The notes under the pieces: model-generated | What the model saw: only the letters and a program-made list of their open reading frames with translations | What the model was told of the DNA's origin: nothing | Databases searched by the model: none | Made by a program: the position numbers and the translations under genes | Part shown: piece by piece, positions 12,079 to 22,400 of the stretch | Position numbering within the stretch: the stretch's first letter is position 1 | How the letters are laid out: the number at the start of each line of letters is the position of its first letter | Assembly (NCBI RefSeq): GCF_000224145.3 | Contig: NC_020170.2 | Span: 3,612,646 to 3,676,645, forward strand | Source: Ciona intestinalis | Lineage: Eukaryota > Chordata > Ascidiacea > Phlebobranchia > Cionidae | Direction of reading: 5' to 3' | Length of the DNA stretch: 64,000 nt

Positions 12079-12273
12079 TATAGTAGGGTAGTGGGAGATG
12101 GGACACATTTTCATTTTATTTTCTCGTTCCACTTGGGAGTAAACAAAGAACATTAAAAAATTAAAACTGTGTCCCCACTACTCCTATAGTAGACCATTGG
12201 TAATTGTTTAAAACACGATCAGGATATTTGAATATTATGTGCCTAAGTGTCTCATCTTACCCCAGCCGGCCTA
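12079..12273 (+). mobile_element. MITE copy 6
   Basis: Starts tatagtagggtagtgggaga and ends tctcatcttaccccagccgg. Internal phrases gagtaaacaaagaacatt and aaaacacgatcaggatattt match the family consensus. Confidence 0.85.
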
Positions 12274-12412
12274 CTTATGTAATTTTCATTTGTTACAATA
12301 TACCCCACCTACATTTTTTTAAAAGAAACGGCAAGAACCTTACCATAAAACACATTCTGAAATGCATAGACCTATTTGTGAACTATTTGCCAACTAAATA
12401 GACCATCAAATT

Positions 12413-12565
12413 TTAGGGTAGGGTAAGATGCGACACGTTTCATTCTATTTATAATCCCATCTGGGAGTAAACAAAAATATATGAAGAATTATATAACCGT
12501 AGTCTCACGACTCTAAAATCGCGTTGTTAATAGTTTAAAACAAGAACAGAAACATGGAATTATAT
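12413..12565 (+). mobile_element. MITE copy 7 (right end lost)
   Basis: The left end agggtagggtaagatgcgac and the internal ctgggagtaaacaaaaatat are present. The right terminal repeat is missing after aaaacaagaacagaaa, so the element is truncated. Confidence 0.75.
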
Positions 12566-12914
12566 AACAAAAAAAACATCAATTAAACAAAACAAATCGT
12601 ATTTGTATTGAAACGTAAATCTCTTCACTTCTTATTTTTTTGAATTTTATTTGTCGACCTTGAACCTGTGGCTTTCAAAGATGTTGTTAAACCATCAGAG
12701 TAATAAGCAAACTGTGTACACTGGTTAAATTATGCAAACAGGCATGTGGTTATAGTAACACTGCCTTTCCACATAGCGTGTTGTATATTATAAACTTACA
12801 TGTTTCTTCAGTTTAAAGAAGCTTGTAAGTTTTATACAAATTTGGCGGCAAAAAGTGCAAGCTTTCCACTTTTCGTGATCCGATTCTACATTGCTACACA
12901 CGTCAAAACGCGTA

Positions 12915-13040
12915 GGGTATATCATGGCCCACTCAATACACGGCCTAGGAATACACCTGAACTGCTCCGAAAATAAGAGGCCTATTGACGCGAACAATGC
13001 TCATTATAATGCATTGTTTCGTCACGGGTTCATAAATGGA
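12915..13040 (+). repeat. Left arm of a ~125-bp spaced inverted repeat
   Basis: Contains cactcaatacacggcctagg and gacgcgaacaatgctcatta. Its reverse complement recurs at about 14345-14475 with roughly 85-90% identity by eye. The arms are ~1.3 kb apart. Confidence 0.8.
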
Positions 13041-14344
13041 ATTTTGTTTTTTCCAGCCAAATTAATACAATTAGAGACTGTATATTCGCATTTGTAGTTA
13101 ATTTTGATATATTTTGTTGTTATAATATAAGTTTGAGCGAATGTACACGTAGTTTCGAACACCATGTGTGACTGTTTAACATAGATAGTTTCGCTAAAAT
13201 GTCATGAAATCGTATAGTAAAGTCAGAATTTAACCATAAAAACGTTCTATTCGTTTCGACGAAAGTGGTTTCTAACATGTTCTAGTGCTGTTACTGATGA
13301 CTGGCATATCATAGATAACAAATCCATTATCTAATTCCAATCAAAGAAAGCATAACATGGTTTAATGTCAGAAATATACACTTTTATTCCTTGCAAAGGC
13401 AGTGGTTTAAAAATACAATACTACAAAACAACAGAAGAAAACACATATACGTTTATCGCGCAAGCCTTGACCTGCATCGTTATATTAAAAGTCTGCTTGT
13501 TTCTTCAAAACAAGTTAATCTTAGCATTATTGTACATTTTGTCAGCAATCCTTTATCTTGGCTGCATGAAATATATAACACATCTTCCACATCGCGCCAC
13601 ATGTTTGTAAAATAGAGGTTCGTGCACAAGATTAGAATCATCAGCAAACAGCTATTACACGCCCACAGTAACTGTATATGCTACAAGCAGTGTATGACAC
13701 ATGATGTATGACTGATAGTATTTCCTTTGGATTGAATCTCAATCTGGAATAATCCGTGTCAGTATTAGACTTAGTTGTAAATTGCAATATCACCTCGGTT
13801 CTGTTTCTACTAATCTAACAGACTTATAACACGTATCTACCTAGACCTATATCAAAAATATGAACATTTATCATTATAAGCGAAAGCTTTGCCATGCTTC
13901 TACAGTATTAAGTTGCTGTGCATCAAACCCTCCACATAACATAACTATAATATGTTAAAATTGTCATCTGTCTGGAATCTACGGTCGACCTCAGTAATGT
14001 TTTATAACTTAAACTAACCCATCTGTCGTATTAACACGGCTGTTTTTTAGTTTCAATGTCGTTTTAACAAAGTTTAATCTCGATCTGAATGTACGCTAGC
14101 AGTTGGAAAATGCTATACTAGATAACCGCTTAAGGTAATACTGCCGCTGGTGACCAGAGAAAATTATGTTCCTTACGCCTCCCTGATACCCGCTGTATAT
14201 ATATTTTTGAAAAAAACTCGGGCGTTTGGGTCAAAAATTAACCTTGAAAATCTTTTATTCCATTTAATAAGTTTTTATTCTAACGAAACAACCGCAAATA
14301 CCACGAACACAACAGACCTACAACTGCTTTGATCTTATAAACTG

Positions 14345-14475
14345 CTTTTTCATTCATGAAACCGTGACGAAACAATGCATTATAATGGGCATTGTTCGCG
14401 TCAAAAGGCCACTATTTTTGAGAAGTTTATGTGTATTCCTATGCCGTGTATTGAGTAGGCCATGGCTATATTCGG
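14345..14475 (-). repeat. Right arm of the spaced inverted repeat
   Basis: Reverse complement of 12915-13040: cgtgacgaaacaatgcatta, gggcattgttcgcgtc and ccgtgtattgagtaggccat match the left arm in inverse order. Confidence 0.8.
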
Positions 14476-15505
14476 CGTTACAGCGATTACCATTTCTTGC
14501 TTCTTGCAACTCTGCGGTTTAATCGCAGAAGAAGGTAAACCTTAAGGTATATCAGTACACATTCGTTGTGCTGCTGGTGGCGCTGTTTTAAACTGATTTG
14601 CGAATTATACTTGCGCTGCTGCTTTATGAGTTTACAGATCATAACCTATACTGTCACTTGGTAGTTTTTAATTAGTATTTTAATGTCCTATTCATAAGTT
14701 TTTAAATGTCAAATGAATACTTATAAATTCTTTACTACACAACTTTCTTTAACCAACGTGGCCGGGATTCGAACCTATCGACCTCAAAAGAACAAGTGAA
14801 TTATATCTTACCTGAACTTTTCCATTGCTACATATATAGGTTTGACTTATGCGGTACAGATTTGTTGGTGTTAGGGTAATAGGCCAGAAACTGAACTTAC
14901 AAAGCCAAGTACATTTATTAGAGATGTTGACTTACTGTATTGACATACGTGTTACGTGTTAATAAACTAGGCGTGGTTTGTTAGTTCCTTCTTGCTGTGA
15001 CGTCTTTCCTCTAGCGCAAATTTAACATATCACATGCACTTTATACGTGAAGCCAGGCCTAGACATGGCCTAGCCCTAGAGCATATCCTATACCAGTAGT
15101 TGTTGTGTTGTGCCTCGCACAAACCGCAACCGGTACAGCAGAGAGAATTGTTTGAAACTCGTAAGCCAAAGTTTTATTGTTTCGAAACAACTCAAAAGTG
15201 GCAGCTGGTTTCTCAGATTTGAAACAAGATCCACATTGCAGGAAACAAGTTGTCTGGATTGAAGGTAATATGCCTAAAGCTTAAACAACCCGTTGTGTGT
15301 GTATTAATTAGTCAAATCAGTCAGTTTAACCTTATAGGTTCAGAAGAGAAAAATAATTATAGTTGGCAGCCATCAGCAGTGCATCAAACTTGGTGTATAT
15401 TAGTATCAGTACAAACTTAATATTAAAAGAAAATTTGGACCTGTATAAGTCTGTTAATTACTTCAACAGTATCCTGTGACTTTTGTTTTGGATCTACAGA
15501 ATAGC

Positions 15506-16354
15506 ATGCAGTACCATAAAGTTAAACGCTGGTTTCTTGCTATTGCACTTATTGTATTTGGATTGTTTTTATGTCAAACATTTTTCACACTGTACCATTT
15601 TTACACCACAAAGCCACAGAAAGCAAAAGCTTATTGTAATACCAAGCCTCCATTTCAAGTTGAAACCATTAAAGAAGATATGCCAATAATTTATGGATTG
15701 ACTTCCACATACAAAAGATATCTGCAGCTACCAGAACTCACTCGTTTATCACAGACTCTTCTCCATATACCAAAGTTTCACTGGATACTGACAGAGGATT
15801 CATACCAGAAAACTAAAACAGTAACAAAGTTTCTGCAGAAATCAGGACTTAATTACACGCACCTAAACACAAAGAACAATATTCCACCAACGAAGTTCAT
15901 AAAAGACTATAATACCAGAAGAATGGGACTGAATTGGATCCGTGAAAACGTACCACCGACCAAAGATGCTATCGTGTATTTTATTGATGATGACAACACG
16001 TACTCGTTGAAACTTTTCGATGAAATTCGTGCAACAAAGCGCGCTGCTGTGTGGCAGGTGGGTTTAGTTGGTGGCATACTCAATGAAGGCCCAGTAAGAT
16101 GTGAAAACGGGATGGCTTTGGAATGGAAGGCCTATTGGTGGCCTGACAGATTAATCCCAATTGACATGGCTGGCTTTGCACTTCATGTCAAATTACTCTT
16201 CGAGAGACCGGAAGCAGAATTTCGTGATCTGCCAGATATGGAATCTGACTTTTTAAGCTCACTTTGTGTGACGCGTGACAATATTGAAGCCAATAACTGC
16301 AATGATGTCTTAGTGTGGCACACTCAAACGAAAACACCAGAAGTCGAAGAGTAA
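15506..16354 (+). CDS. GT43 beta-1,3-glucuronyltransferase (B3GAT-like), intronless
   Basis: 282 residues in a single exon. A short cytoplasmic N-terminus is followed by a transmembrane anchor (~residues 10-32, WFLAIALIVFGLFLCQTFF), giving the type II Golgi topology of this family. The catalytic domain has the donor-binding DDDNTYS motif (Asp161-Asn164, the DXD that binds Mn and UDP-glucuronate), then VGLVGG, PIDMAGFA and a C-terminal WHTQTKTP, all GT43 hallmarks. Family members add glucuronic acid to galactose, making the proteoglycan linkage tetrasaccharide (B3GAT3) or the HNK-1 epitope (B3GAT1/2). I cannot assign the subtype. The start is the first ATG; the frame is open 10 codons further upstream but only to a GTG. 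Vertebrate homologues have introns, so the single exon may mean retroposition or intron loss. Length is close to the ~330-residue family norm with a shorter stem. Confidence 0.92.
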   Translation: MQYHKVKRWFLAIALIVFGLFLCQTFFTLYHFYTTKPQKAKAYCNTKPPFQVETIKEDMPIIYGLTSTYKRYLQLPELTRLSQTLLHIPKFHWILTEDSYQKTKTVTKFLQKSGLNYTHLNTKNNIPPTKFIKDYNTRRMGLNWIRENVPPTKDAIVYFIDDDNTYSLKLFDEIRATKRAAVWQVGLVGGILNEGPVRCENGMALEWKAYWWPDRLIPIDMAGFALHVKLLFERPEAEFRDLPDMESDFLSSLCVTRDNIEANNCNDVLVWHTQTKTPEVEE

Positions 16355-16364
16355 AGAATGAATG

Positions 16365-16440
16365 AATGTAACTTACTCTATCCTCGCGTGGCCGAAAAAC
16401 GACAGTCGTTATAACAAGGGTGTTCATACACCTCGTGCCA
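16365..16440 (-). mobile_element. SINE 3'-tail fragment (reverse)
   Basis: Reverse-complement tail phrases ctctatcctcgcgtggccga, aaaacgacagtcgttataac and acacctcgtgccagctta match the 3' end of the SINE copies elsewhere. No head is present. Confidence 0.6.
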
Positions 16441-16453
16441 GCTTACGACCATG

Positions 16454-16650
16454 TATAGTAGGGTGGGGGAAGGTGGGACACATTTTAACTCTAATTTCTC
16501 GTGCAATGTGGTAGTACACAAGGAACTTTCAAAGAATTATAGAACTATATGCTCAAGACTCCACTAGACCATTGTTAACTGTTTAAAACACGATCAGGAT
16601 ATTCGGATAATATGCGCCGAAGGTGTCCCATCTTCCCCAATCCCACTATA
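16454..16650 (+). mobile_element. MITE copy 8 (complete)
   Basis: tatagtagggtgggggaagg at the left and gtgtcccatcttccccaatc at the right, flanked by tata, with the internal gttaactgtttaaaacacga. One of the better-preserved copies. Confidence 0.9.
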
Positions 16651-16669
16651 TGTTACTTTGTGGGTTAAT

Positions 16670-16870
16670 GCCATCTATGGCGTCGCGCAGTGGCTAAGAG
16701 CGCTCTCATTACACCAGCGGTAATGGGATATGACATAGGCGCCGAGTACGCGTAGGCGCGGAGGCCTCACGACTCCCATAGACCGTTGTTAATTGTTTAA
16801 AACACAAAACACGGTCAGGATATTTGGATATCATGTGCTAAAGGTATCCCGTCTTCCCACAACCTATATA
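16670..16870 (+). mobile_element. SINE head fused to a MITE 3' half
   Basis: 16670-16757 is a tRNA-like head (gtcgcgcagtggctaagagc). It joins, at about 16765, the right half of the MITE family (cctcacgactcccatagacc ... aaaggtatcccgtcttccca). The MITE left half is absent. Confidence 0.65.
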
Positions 16871-18543
16871 AAATATTTATCTCCCAAATTACATATGAAA
16901 TGATATAACGAGTAAGGGGCACACTATAGGTTTATTTAAAACAACTGCTTTATAGCTGTCGGTGCTCATATTAATGTGCATGTTATTGCGCAATAACAGA
17001 ACTGTGATAATTATAAACGTTTAAATATACGAAAAGACCTACATTTTCTAAAAAAATATGTATATGTAAATGAAGATGTACGTGTATTGCTTAATATTCA
17101 ACCTTTTTCTCGACACGAGATGATGCAATGTTTACTTTCGAGTATCCCAAGAGGCAAGGCAACTTTTGTGTACCCAGACTGTGACGTCACGCGTGTGCTC
17201 TCTGGCTCCCTCTGGTGGCTCGTCAAAATGGTTTTGTTGGTCTGGAAAGAATCCTCTGTCGTAGCCTATTTGTTTTGTGATCCTAAAGGATCGACGTTAC
17301 GTCCTGACAGTTTAATAATACTATGGCCCTGACATATAGCGAGACATCACCCGGGTTTCTGTGAAGTTTCTGTGACTTTAATTGTCTAAAGTCACTTATA
17401 AGTTGACTATAGGCTACAGCAGACTGCACCATTGTAAAATAATCTGGAAAACGACTTCAATTTGAACAAGTATTTCCAAGTATACAACTGTTAGATCATG
17501 CCATCTCGGCCATGTTCCGTGACCTCTCATCCATCATACTTTTGTGTAGTCTTTTTTAATTTATTTTTCATGTATTTTTTATGAGTTTTTATAACTTTTT
17601 ATGTTTCTATGTCGTCTGTGTCGCTTTCGTGCACAGAAATAAAAAAGAATAGAACGCGCATCTCCAATGTCGGTAAAGGAGAGAACATGATACACTCTCT
17701 CTTTTTCACGACCCGTTCCCGTTTACTATAGTAGTCAATGGAAGCCAGGGCGTTTTATGTAGTTTATCTTCGTTTATTGACTTAATTTTATAGGGAAAAA
17801 TAACTATTTCCAAACATATATATATTTCTAACAAACCGTTTGTTTGAACGTTTTTAATTAAATTTATAAAATAGTTAACTTATCTTAATTCTCAATTCTA
17901 GCATTTTTCTTTATTCTCTTGATTGAAATCAAATCATAATATATATTTATAATTTTTAGACTGAACTTTCAGATTTAAAACCGCACGATGGGCGATTAAT
18001 TAACGATTACTTTCCTCATGCACTATACATAGCGGAAACACTGTCTGGCAGTTTGGCGGGAAACGACGGCGCGTGTTGTATCCACACAACGATTCACGAC
18101 TGAATCAAACTATTAGCATTTAAGTGGGGACGCATTAAATGCACTACTCTTATACCGTATTATCATTAATCGTAATTGAAACATTATTTTTAATTCAACA
18201 TCATATGATTAATATTAACTTCTAACATTACCTAATTACTGGGTGATTACGGTTTGTCAAAATTCATGAAAACAAACGTTTTTAAGCGACGACAACGTTA
18301 ACTAGTGTACGTTTACAATAAACACATGATACAGGAGTTGTACAAACCGTATTTACACATATTCTTTACCAATCACTCAATCCTCATACGTCATAAGTTT
18401 CATTAGTTGTAATACATGTATAAATACATTCTGCCTACTGCTCCACAATCACCAATGGCGACTAGAACCCGTTTTGTTGGTTACTTCAGATTTGTTTTTG
18501 AGCCTCGAGCCCAGTCGACCGTTGTAGTAAAAGGATTAATTAA

Positions 18544-18737
18544 TATAGCAGGGTGGAGGTGAATGGGACACCTTTTCATTTTGTTTTCTCTTTTCATTTG
18601 GTAGTAAACAAGAACATTTAATGAATTATAAAACCGTATCTTCACGACTACCACAGACCGTTGTTAATTGTTTAAAACACGATCAGGCTATTTGGATATT
18701 TTGCGTTAAAGGTGTACCATCTTCCCCGACTCTACTG
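18544..18737 (+). mobile_element. MITE copy 10
   Basis: atatagcagggtggaggtga at the left end and gtgtaccatcttccccgact at the right, with internal ttggtagtaaacaagaac and accgttgttaattgttta. Confidence 0.87.
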
Positions 18738-18821
18738 TCTTATGCCAATTAGTTTAAAATGTGCTTATTTATTAGATCTGTGATCTCTTGTTTGTTTATC
18801 TTTTAACTTCTATTTTTAGTA

Positions 18822-18913
18822 AAGAATCAAACAGGCACAGAGGAGACAAGACTTGGGACATTTCCTTGCAGCAGGGAAATTTTGTAATGACATGGGTGGA
18901 AAAGTTTAAACAG
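18822..18913 (+). other. Possible orphan exon upstream of EDRF1
   Basis: Preceded by a good 3' splice site (acttctatttttag) and followed by a donor (aaacag/gtaata). In one frame it is open throughout, and the encoded peptide includes RGDKTWDISLQQGNF and ends EKFKQ. It does not match the EDRF1 N-terminus and I found no partner exon. It could be a non-coding 5' exon, an exon of an unrecognised transcript, or chance. Confidence 0.3.
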
Positions 18914-19459
18914 GTAATATACAACCACAGTTAGTTAGCGTACTATGGTGCAACATGTGCAGCATTTGTGCATTGTATAGGAATACTGAACAAGTGAGCG
19001 AGCTCTAATGAAATGGCAGTGCGCGTATAGGAATTTATTAGAACAGTTATACCGTAATCGGGTATTAAGTACATCTAATACAGTTGAAGTTAAACAGCTA
19101 AAGAGTTGAAAGTAAGACTTTTTGCATTTCAACTTTGAATTTGAAAGTAAGACTTTTTGCATCTCAACTCAACGTTTGTTAGACAGCTGCTATTCACATC
19201 TTGGGGAAATCCCCTTTCGAAACAGTTCTGGAGTTTTCTTGAATCTTGAGTATTCGAATGAATGTTTTTTGGCATAAGACATGCAGTAACGGTTGTAAAA
19301 CTTTCAATTTTGGGGCAAAAAGTGTGTATTCATAGTTGGAATATTTTTTAAATAGTTTGTAAAAGAAGTAAAATAGTTTATTGGTGAACGAAAAACAGGA
19401 TCCCGACATCTTGTTATGCAAGATTCTCGATCTTTTTAACTAAATATACACAAAACACA

Positions 19460-22400
19460 ATGGCCAGTGGTACAGACAGCAGCCAACCAAAAACTGTGGA
19501 GACGGAAGTTAGGTAAGATATAAATAATGCTTAATGCTGTAAACTGTATAAGGGGTTACATTTTGTGGTGCTATTTGCTAACCAGTAACCACTAACCAAC
19601 CCCTAACTACTAACTCCTATAACTAAACTACTAACCGTAACCATCAACCACCAACTTCTAACACTTTTCGCCAGCCTATTCTGCTATGTACCAGAGAATT
19701 CTTCACTAGTGCCTATTTTGTTGTATCTATACATTATATCGTGTGTTAATAATTATTAAGTGTTATGTTTAATTATCATATAGGTAGAGATAAAAATAAT
19801 ATTTACTGAAGTATGAAACAACAGTAATACTGTTACTTATGCTCTCTAATATGTTTCAACAGATCAAGAGCAGTGGTAACATACTCTGCAGCCAAATTCC
19901 CAGCGTTTTACAACCAGCTTGCCCCACTTACAAATCTAAACCTTGCGCCCTCAAATTGGCTTCGTAGAGCACAAGGTCTCCGTCCCAGCCACCTTATATC
20001 AGGTAGCAGACCATGCTACAGTGATCCTGGCCGCAGGGACATGCCCTTGTTCACAAGCTTCAGTATGGCAGATAAACACTTGGATATTATTGGAAAAATA
20101 GATGTGGTGTCAGATGCTGAAGTAAGAGGATTCAATTTTTTTATTATATATATATATATATAAAATTATTTTTGATCCTAGTTTGACATACTTTTTAATA
20201 AATTATGTTTGTGCAATACCTTGGATTAAAAAAGGCACAAATGTTTTGGGATTTCCTAAAAATCAGTTCAGTATTTGCCAATACAAAAGAAAATCTGCTA
20301 ATAGGTTGTGTTTAAAACTGGCTAATCAGGCCTAAGCCTAGTCAAATAGTGTGCAAAATACTGTGGCTTATTCATTTACTACTAGACACAGCAATAACCA
20401 TAAACGCACATTTTTACCCAGAATATCAAAAAGCTCTTAAAGATGCCATTCAGCAAAGCACAAATAAGCATGGCTGTGCATAGAGTTGGGAAGACGTTAC
20501 TCCTTGAACAATTTGACTTTGCTTCTAGACGACCAAGTGGTAAATTAATAAAACCTATATTTACCATGTGTCGTATACTTATACCATTCCTCACTATATA
20601 TATTTTATATGTACTATGTGCTATGTCTACCTAGCTCATACAGTATTAAAGTATTTTAAATAAGGTTGTATGCATATTAATGTGTTATGCCATCATTTTA
20701 TGCAAGTCACTTTTTCACATACTAACATATGAGATATGATATAGGTGCCTACTGTAGACACTTAGACATAAACGTTATTTTGGCAGAAACTAGATGAGAA
20801 CCAGAAGTCACATTTCTATATGTTAGTATGTACATTCATTAAGTACATATTAACATATGATATAGGTAAACGTTTTTTGATGAAAACAGAACCAGAAAGT
20901 TTTTTTGGCAGAAACAGAATCAAAAATCACTTTTTTATATGTTACTGTTAGTATGTACATTCATTAAGTACATACTAACATAAAAGTATCAACTGTAGAC
21001 ACATAAACACAAACTTATTTTTCGGCAGAAACAGAACCAGGTTGGTTTGGAAACATTCAACAACAGCTAAGTAACATACCAAGCTTACCTAAGAAGAAGC
21101 TTCCATCTGCACAACATGAAAGGCTTATGTTGTCCAAGTTCTTGTACTACAGGTATGGTTGCATAATGTATAAGTAGCCCTTTGTACAAATAGGCTACAC
21201 AGTCAACTTTTATCATGCATGTTACAGTCCTAATTTTTACACATGCACAAGCAGCAATAAACGAAACATGCATAAAACAAAGTTACAAACTATAATAAAA
21301 CTGTCTTAATTCAGATGTTTTGAGATTATGGAGTCCTTATTAGTTGTTTTTTTAGCATGAAAAAGCCATATTACCACATACAGTGGTTCAGTGGTACATT
21401 GTAAATATTAGGTTCAAATTGATAAAATGTAATAGGGCAGTTTTTTAAAACACGTAAATATAAAGACAGCATTGTATTTATAAATTTACATTTCAGCATA
21501 CATGCAAATGAACAAGGTACTGCTACAGAAAGACCACCATCTCCACCAAGCAGTGAAACACACAGTGTACCTGATGATATTGATGTAATGAGGAGAATAG
21601 AAGAAGTAGTAAGGTGATTCTAAAAGTAGAAATACACTGGTTTAATTACAAGTACTGCAGAACTGAGTGTTTTTGCTAACTTTTTTTCTATATGAAAAGG
21701 TCTGTACTGTGTTATGCAGAAAATAGAATCTACAATTCATTTTAATCAAGCATACAGACATTTAAAAAAATTGTTTGCATTTACTAAGTTTTAAACTTGT
21801 ACCATCTGTTTATTGCTAACGTCCTATGCTAAAATATAATTGTCAATGTCTCCAAAAAGTCATGTTTTATGTTTTTCAATTCATTATTCCCCATTACTTT
21901 CAACTACTGCAATATTTATCATTTATCTCCCACAGGATAACACCTGATGCAACAGATTCAACAGACAACAGTTTAAATGCAGTAGTTCCTTCAGAGCTAA
22001 GGTGGAAATTTTGGACCCCGGGATCTGGTAGTTTCAAACAGCAAGTCAGTAGACTACTTTGTTCAAATTATGCTGATATAAATTAGATAATTCCAAACGA
22101 GCACTTTTGACATATTATTTTGTGTTTACCATGCATAAAGAGGCATATGAGTTTTTTTGGGATTTTTGTTTATCATACATTTAGGCATATGGAAATTTAT
22201 ATCATAAAATTGCAAAATACAATTAAGCGACTCAGTTGTTTTTATTGCTTACCAGTTGCTAAAATTACAGTTTTATTGGTTATTTTATATTTATTACCCT
22301 TACCCTATGTAAGTATGGGGATTTTTGTTTATCATACATTTAGGCATATGGAATTTTATATCATAAATATTTTATAAAAACCAGTTGATTTGTAGGATAT

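Larger units (their letters stand above)
10838..15505. other. Divergent upstream interval (Hedgehog 5' flank and glucuronyltransferase 5' flank)
   Basis: 4.7 kb between the Hedgehog start codon (-) and the glucuronyltransferase start codon (+). It holds two MITEs (12079-12273, 12413-12565) and a spaced inverted repeat (about 12915-13040 and 14345-14475). I see no supported coding exon. By position it should hold both promoters and possibly Hedgehog enhancers, but I could not identify individual sites. Confidence 0.6.
16355..18821. other. Intergenic interval downstream of the glucuronyltransferase
   Basis: Holds a SINE tail fragment (16365-16440), one complete MITE (16454-16650), a SINE/MITE chimera (16670-16870) and one MITE near the right end (18544-18737). 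The stretch 16871-18540 is AT-rich, and the 81-codon ORF at 17087 has no recognisable domain. Confidence 0.6.

Noticed and set aside
14756..14835. tRNA-like B box (gggattcgaacc) on the minus strand
   Set aside because: The T stem does not pair and there is no convincing A box or acceptor stem; at best a decayed tRNA or SINE remnant.
17087..17332. 81-codon ORF downstream of the glucuronyltransferase
   Set aside because: No domain, signal peptide or splice structure; isolated in AT-rich DNA.
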